A program made the position numbers and the translations under genes. From Tigheibacillus jepli (lineage in GTDB: Bacteria > Bacillota > Bacilli > Bacillales > Amphibacillaceae), in the NCBI RefSeq assembly GCF_030732005.1, contig NZ_JAROCA010000088.1, positions 1-9,094 on the forward strand: a stretch of DNA of 9,094 nucleotides, in the 5' to 3' direction. Positions 6,250 through 9,094 of this stretch are shown one piece after another; position 1 is the stretch's first letter, and every line of letters begins with the position of its first letter. The notes beneath the pieces were generated by a model. It did not search any database, was not told the DNA's origin, and worked only from the letters and a program-made list of their open reading frames with translations.

Positions 6250-7170
6250 GTGAAGGTATTGGTTACAGGCGGCGCGGGATTTATTGGATTGCATTGTGTT
6301 CGAAAGTTTTTGGAGGAAAATCTGGAGGTTGTCATTGTTGATAATTTATCCAGCAGTTCTCAAGCATGCATACCCGATGAAGTGATTTTTTACAACATAA
6401 GTATGGAGACACCTGATTTAAAAATGATCTTTGCGAAGGAACAGCCTGACTATGTTGTCCATTTGGCGGCGCAAATTTCAGTGAAAAAATCACTGGAAGA
6501 CCCGCTTCGTGATTGCCTGTCAAACATTAACGGCACCTTGAATGTACTGCAAAACTGTATCCACTTTCATATTAAAAAAATTATTTTTGCTTCATCCGCC
6601 GCTGTATATGGCGAACCTGGCTATCTCCCAATCGACGAAGCCCATCCGCAGAACCCGCTATCCTTTTATGCGTTATCCAAACAAACTGCAGAAAAATATA
6701 TACAATTATTTTCAGACCATTTTGATTTGGATTATTGTATCCTGCGCTTCTCCAATGTGTATGGTCCGGGACAAAACGCACATGGTGAAGCAGGTGTCAT
6801 ATCCATATTCCTGAACCAATTATTGCAGCAGAAAAATCCCATTCTGTTTGGCGGTGAACAAACAAGAGATTTTATTTACGTACAGGATGTTGCTAATGCA
6901 GTATCGCTGGCATTGCACGCCAAGAAAAATGGCACGTTCAACATCAGTACAAATTCTGAAACCAAAATAATCGAACTCCTCGATCAACTCCAACATGCGT
7001 TGAACAGCAGTAACAGTCCGGTTCATCGCCCTTTAAGGGAAGGTGATATTATCCATAGTAGACTTGATAATACATTGGCGATGAAGGAATTGAATTGGAA
7101 GGCAAACCATTCGCTGAAACAAGGATTACTGGAAACAATCCGATTCAGTACGAAGGCAAATGCAAGGTAG
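6250..7170 (+). CDS. NAD-dependent nucleotide-sugar epimerase (GalE/WbpP-like extended SDR)
   Basis: The 306-residue protein is an extended short-chain dehydrogenase/reductase acting on nucleotide sugars in the cytoplasm. It has the NAD-binding VTGGAGFIG (5-13), VDNLSS near 30-35, HLAAQ near 71-75, FASSAAVYG (114-121) with the active-site Ser, and the catalytic YALSK (140-144). RFSNVYGPGQ and GGEQTRDFIYVQDV follow, typical of UDP-glucose or UDP-GlcNAc 4-epimerases and related dehydratases. The GTG at 6250 is preferred because GGGGGTGAG (6237-6245) gives eight-base spacing; the in-frame GTG at 6241 lies within that site. It is slightly shorter than GalE (about 338). Beside the WbpA/B/D/E genes it could supply the galacto epimer of the diacetamido-uronic acid pathway. 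Substrate is not provable from sequence. Confidence 0.85.
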   Translation: MKVLVTGGAGFIGLHCVRKFLEENLEVVIVDNLSSSSQACIPDEVIFYNISMETPDLKMIFAKEQPDYVVHLAAQISVKKSLEDPLRDCLSNINGTLNVLQNCIHFHIKKIIFASSAAVYGEPGYLPIDEAHPQNPLSFYALSKQTAEKYIQLFSDHFDLDYCILRFSNVYGPGQNAHGEAGVISIFLNQLLQQKNPILFGGEQTRDFIYVQDVANAVSLALHAKKNGTFNISTNSETKIIELLDQLQHALNSSNSPVHRPLREGDIIHSRLDNTLAMKELNWKANHSLKQGLLETIRFSTKANAR

Positions 7171-7209
7171 TTAGATTCCTTCTCCACCACCAGCGTGCAA
7201 CACGTTTAT

Positions 7210-7242
7210 TTGACATAATAGCCAAATCCCGGGCAATACTAT
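7210..7242 (+). promoter_or_regulatory. Weak candidate promoter for the glycosylase-like gene
   Basis: An exact TTGACA (7210-7215) and a TACTAT (7237-7242) lie in the 106-base gap before the glycosylase-like gene. Their 21-base spacing is longer than the optimal 17, so either the -10 is elsewhere or the pairing is accidental. No terminator is evident after the epimerase, so read-through is possible. Confidence 0.2.
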
Positions 7243-7276
7243 AAGGCACCAGCAACCATTTGAAGGAGATGAACCC

Positions 7277-7855
7277 ATGACCGATTTTTGTCCGATCATA
7301 TTACCCGAGAACCCGACGCCAAAAATGCAGCAGGATTGCCATGATTGCGGACTTTATCGGCATGGCACACGTATGATTTGGGGAGAAAGCAATCCGCATG
7401 CTTCTATTATGGTTGTATTGGATAATCCCGGTAAGCGGGAAGATAAGAATGGTGATGCATTTGTCTGTGGAACGAGACAAACATTGCAAGAGACAGTGCA
7501 TGATGTTTCCATGGACATGAAAGACTTGTATATAACTTTTATTTTAAAAAGAAGGCCGACCAAGGCATATGAAAAAGAAGTCACAAGACAAATCTGTATG
7601 CAACATCTTCAGCAACAACTGGTACAAGTCCATCCAAAACTTATCATCTGTCTTGGAAATGTGGCTGTTCAATCTTTTTTTGGCGATCCAGATGCCGACG
7701 TTAAATCGCTTCGTGGCAGCTGGCATGATGTAAGAGGAATGCAAACGACTGTTGCCTATCACCCGCTGGCAGTGAGAAGACGACCGAACTTACGCAAATA
7801 TTTTCTGGAAGACTGGGAGCTGGTTGCAAAAACATATCGCCAAATGCGTGCTTAA
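7277..7855 (+). CDS. Uracil-DNA-glycosylase-like protein, atypical
   Basis: The 192-residue protein resembles the family 4/5-type uracil-DNA glycosylase superfamily. CHDCGLY (21-27) corresponds to the first two Fe-S cluster cysteines, VLDNPGKRED (47-56) to the GEAPGxxED active-site motif, ICLGNVA (124-130) to the central strand, LRGSWH (145-150) to the loop before the substrate pocket, and AYHPLAVRRRP (160-170) to the C-terminal HP motif. Two features are odd. The usual KCRP carrying the third cluster cysteine is KRRP (91-94), while the fourth (Cys107) is kept. The family's GE is LD. It may therefore lack an intact 4Fe-4S cluster or repair uracil poorly. The ATG at 7277 has AAGGAG eight bases upstream. 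Its role beside coat genes is unknown. Confidence 0.75.
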   Translation: MTDFCPIILPENPTPKMQQDCHDCGLYRHGTRMIWGESNPHASIMVVLDNPGKREDKNGDAFVCGTRQTLQETVHDVSMDMKDLYITFILKRRPTKAYEKEVTRQICMQHLQQQLVQVHPKLIICLGNVAVQSFFGDPDADVKSLRGSWHDVRGMQTTVAYHPLAVRRRPNLRKYFLEDWELVAKTYRQMRA

Positions 7856-7856
7856 C

Positions 7857-8213
7857 CTATGGATATGAAAGCGGGTAACCCTCAAAATAGATGATTTCCG
7901 CTATTCGGATGTGAAGTGCCTTGCCATTTTCGATATTGAGTTGAATATGATCTACCGCCACGCCGGATAACTTCCCGGAAAATTCGCCGGCACTTGTTCC
8001 GACAACGATATCGTGCCCGACATGACGGCTAAGATGATCAATATAAACTGGGTCAATAGGCGTGATATACTGCGATGTCTGCGGAACAATCGGCAGCGGT
8101 TCGATGACGGATTTTATAGCTGGTTTTTGGTCCGTACTTGTCGGCTGAATAATAGTATGTAGCGGCATCGGCACCCCGTGTACATATGCTGTTGCCTGGT
8201 TTGCATCATTCAT
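7857..8213 (-). CDS. DUF2642-like probable spore-coat-associated protein
   Basis: The 118-residue protein has a Pro/Gln/Thr-rich, probably disordered N-terminal half (1-52). The C-terminal half, about 55-115, is a small beta-barrel-like domain reading GHDIVVGTSAGEFSGKLSGV, then VDHIQLNIENGKALHIRIAEIIYFEG. This matches the pattern of DUF2642/YuzF-type domains in small Bacillus proteins, several of which are tied to the spore coat. No signal peptide or membrane segment is present. The ATG at 8213 follows AAAGGGTG with seven-base spacing, and a SigK-like -10 lies about 30 bases upstream. Its stop is separated by one base from the stop of the convergent glycosylase-like gene. The exact function is unknown; coat association is inferred from family and context. 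Confidence 0.7.
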   Translation of the reverse strand: MNDANQATAYVHGVPMPLHTIIQPTSTDQKPAIKSVIEPLPIVPQTSQYITPIDPVYIDHLSRHVGHDIVVGTSAGEFSGKLSGVAVDHIQLNIENGKALHIRIAEIIYFEGYPLSYP

Positions 8214-8241
8214 TTAAACGCACCCTTTCCTTTTACTGCTA

Positions 8242-8269
8242 AAGCATATGAAAAATGGGCTTTGTGTGT
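8242..8269 (-). promoter_or_regulatory. Candidate SigK promoter of the DUF2642-like gene
   Basis: On the minus strand CATATGCTT (8250 down to 8242) is one mismatch from CATANNNTA, and the CACACACA run upstream offers AC dinucleotides 15 and 17 bases before it. The predicted start near 8235 gives a leader of about 22 bases that just holds the ribosome site. Spacing fits well, but the motif is short and could occur by chance. Confidence 0.4.
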
Positions 8270-8289
8270 GATTTGATTCCATGATTTTC

Positions 8290-8400
8290 TTATGTCTTTT
8301 GTTGTTTTCGTGCCGTGACAGCCATTCTCTCGGCTAGTTTTTCCAGATTTTTGCGGCTTTCTTGCCGTGACAGGATGGCTTCACAATCAAAAAGCCACAT
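8290..8400 (-). CDS. Possible 36-residue small protein
   Basis: A short frame runs from ATG (8398-8400) to TAA (8290-8292). It encodes a charged peptide that begins MWLFDCEAIL and continues with a Lys/Arg/Glu-rich, helix-prone stretch (SRKNLEKLAERMAVTARKQQ) that looks amphipathic. The upstream GGCGG, about four bases from the ATG, is a weak ribosome site, and a CATATATA motif lies 16 bases before the ATG. It sits between the laccase fragment and the DUF2642-like gene, all on the minus strand. No family is recognised. An equally possible reading is a non-coding spacer or a relic, and the frame contains an 11-base direct repeat used in two different frames. Confidence 0.35.
   Translation of the reverse strand: MWLFDCEAILSRQESRKNLEKLAERMAVTARKQQKT
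8311..8373. repeat. Direct repeat TGCCGTGACAG, two copies
   Basis: TGCCGTGACAG occurs at 8311-8321 and 8363-8373, with starts 52 bases apart. With flanks (TTTC, one differing base, then the repeat) 15 of 16 bases agree. Both copies lie in the possible small gene but in different reading frames, so they do not make a protein repeat. A regulator site or a small duplication are options. Confidence 0.5.
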
Positions 8401-8503
8401 ATATCCGCCAGTAGATATATATGACTTTTCCTATTCAACCCTTTTTTATTTAATATTCAAAACAATGCATCAAACTTCCCTGGATTAAAAAGTCTTTACC
8501 TTT

Positions 8504-9016
8504 TCATCGCCCTTTTTTATCAACTACCGTAAATGGGCGCATCATGTCATAATCCTCATGTTCCAAAATATGGCAATGCCAGACATAGTCACCGGTATAT
8601 GGGGCAAACCGGGCAATGACTCTGGTAATTTGTGCAGATGGTGCGGCTACTGTATCCTTCAGCCCGCGCTCATTTGGTTGCGGTCGTGTAGCCGGCCCTG
8701 TATACCGGATTTGCCCATTTTCGTTGTAAAGATCCAAATCAAATGGGCGGCGATCGAGTATTTGAAATTGAATCAGGTGAATGTGAATCGGATGCGTAAA
8801 GTTGGTTATATTCATAAACGACCAAATTTTCGTCGATCCGAGCTTCGGTTTTTCCGATGTTGGATCCATCCATCTTTTGTTATCGAGTAAAAGCAGCGGA
8901 CGACCATACGAATCAGTTGATCCAACCAATTTCAAGTGGCGGGTTGCTTGAATCGGATTGTGTTTTAGCGAAGGAATGTGTGTAAGGTGATACGGTATTC
9001 TGCTTGTATCCTTTCT
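8504..9016 (-). pseudogene. cotA: 3' fragment of a CotA-type spore-coat multicopper oxidase
   Basis: The open frame gives about 170 residues matching the C-terminal third of the roughly 510-residue CotA laccase, an outer spore-coat enzyme that oxidises phenolics, bilirubin-like compounds and pigments. All C-terminal copper ligands are visible: THPIHIHL supplies type 1, 2 and 3 histidines, and WHCHILEHEDYDMM supplies the type 1 Cys and His, two further His and the axial Met. RPLLLLDNKRWMDP and RRPFDLDLYNENG are also CotA-like. The frame stays CotA-like upstream through KDTSRIPYHLTHIPSLKHN to about 9010, then meets a TGA at 9020-9022 inside element-like DNA. An in-frame TTG at 8933-8935 has no ribosome site and is not a credible start. 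The N-terminal copper ligands are missing, so no active laccase comes from this piece alone. Confidence 0.8.
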
Positions 9017-9094
9017 TGCTCATAAGCCCCTAAATGAACTTGGACACTAAGAGTGAAATATATTATACTACTTAATGTGTCAGGGAGGCTTACA
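9017..9094 (+). mobile_element. Probable left end of an IS3-type insertion sequence inside cotA
   Basis: CotA similarity ends near 9014. The sequence from TGCTCATAAGCCCC through GAACTTGGACAC has the look of an IS3-family terminal repeat: a TG tip, a CCCC block, then TTGGACA. Behind it come a promoter and an AGGGAGG ribosome site pointing out of the window, as expected ahead of the first transposase frame. The transposase itself is beyond the edge, so the family is inferred and the tip position is approximate. Confidence 0.5.
9041..9088 (+). promoter_or_regulatory. SigA-type promoter and ribosome site of the element
   Basis: TGGACA (9041-9046), a 17-base spacer and TATACT (9064-9069) each match SigA consensus at five of six positions. 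AGGGAGG (9082-9088) follows, ready for a start codon just past the window end. This fits expression of a transposase gene running right. Confidence 0.5.

Noticed and set aside
6156..6341. 61-codon open frame overlapping the epimerase start
   Set aside because: It has no supported start and mostly overlaps the epimerase in another frame.
8489..8506. AAAAGG...CTTTTT weak inverted repeat after the laccase stop
   Set aside because: The stem is AT-rich and imperfect, too weak to call a terminator.
1..9094. CRISPR arrays, tRNA and rRNA genes
   Set aside because: No regularly spaced repeat series and no cloverleaf or rRNA-like sequence was seen on either strand.

Overview
The window looks like a chromosomal segment of an AT-rich, spore-forming Firmicute, probably a Bacillaceae relative of Virgibacillus, Oceanobacillus or Lentibacillus. 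The grounds are AGGAGG-type ribosome sites, frequent TTG and GTG starts, and several genes that resemble Bacillus spore-surface genes. This placement is inferred from protein resemblance and no database was searched.

Positions 1-4694 hold a nucleotide-sugar and glycosylation locus with two divergent transcription units. Leftward run a UDP-N-acetylhexosamine 6-dehydrogenase (353-1624) and the 5' part of a CgeB-like glycosyltransferase (53-292), which breaks off near the left edge next to mobile-element-like DNA. Rightward runs a tightly overlapping operon of an aminotransferase, a Gfo/Idh/MocA oxidoreductase and a hexapeptide acyltransferase, types WbpE, WbpB and WbpD (1800-4694). A terminator hairpin lies at 4843-4870. 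The four enzymes match the established route from UDP-GlcNAc, or its 4-epimer, to a UDP-2,3-diacetamido-2,3-dideoxy-uronic acid.

Positions 4695-6249 hold a TTG-started gene (5115-5831) for a probable spore-surface protein with a Cys/His-rich head and a Thr/Pro-rich tail. It has its own terminator and is followed by a 400-base non-coding stretch rich in perfect hairpins and promoter-like sites. Next come an NAD-dependent sugar epimerase (6250-7170) and a uracil-DNA-glycosylase-like protein lacking one cluster cysteine (7277-7855). The latter converges, with one base between them, on a leftward DUF2642-like probable coat gene (7857-8213). A possible 36-residue small gene lies at 8290-8400.

The right end (8504-9016, leftward) is the 3' part of a CotA-type spore-coat laccase. 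It is cut by what looks like the terminus of an IS3-type element carrying an outward promoter and ribosome site. The window is thus a spore-surface and glycan island with an apparent insertion-sequence break at each end. A reasonable inference is that the sugar enzymes make an activated diamino-uronic acid for a glycan on the spore surface, with the coat-like proteins as structural partners or acceptors.
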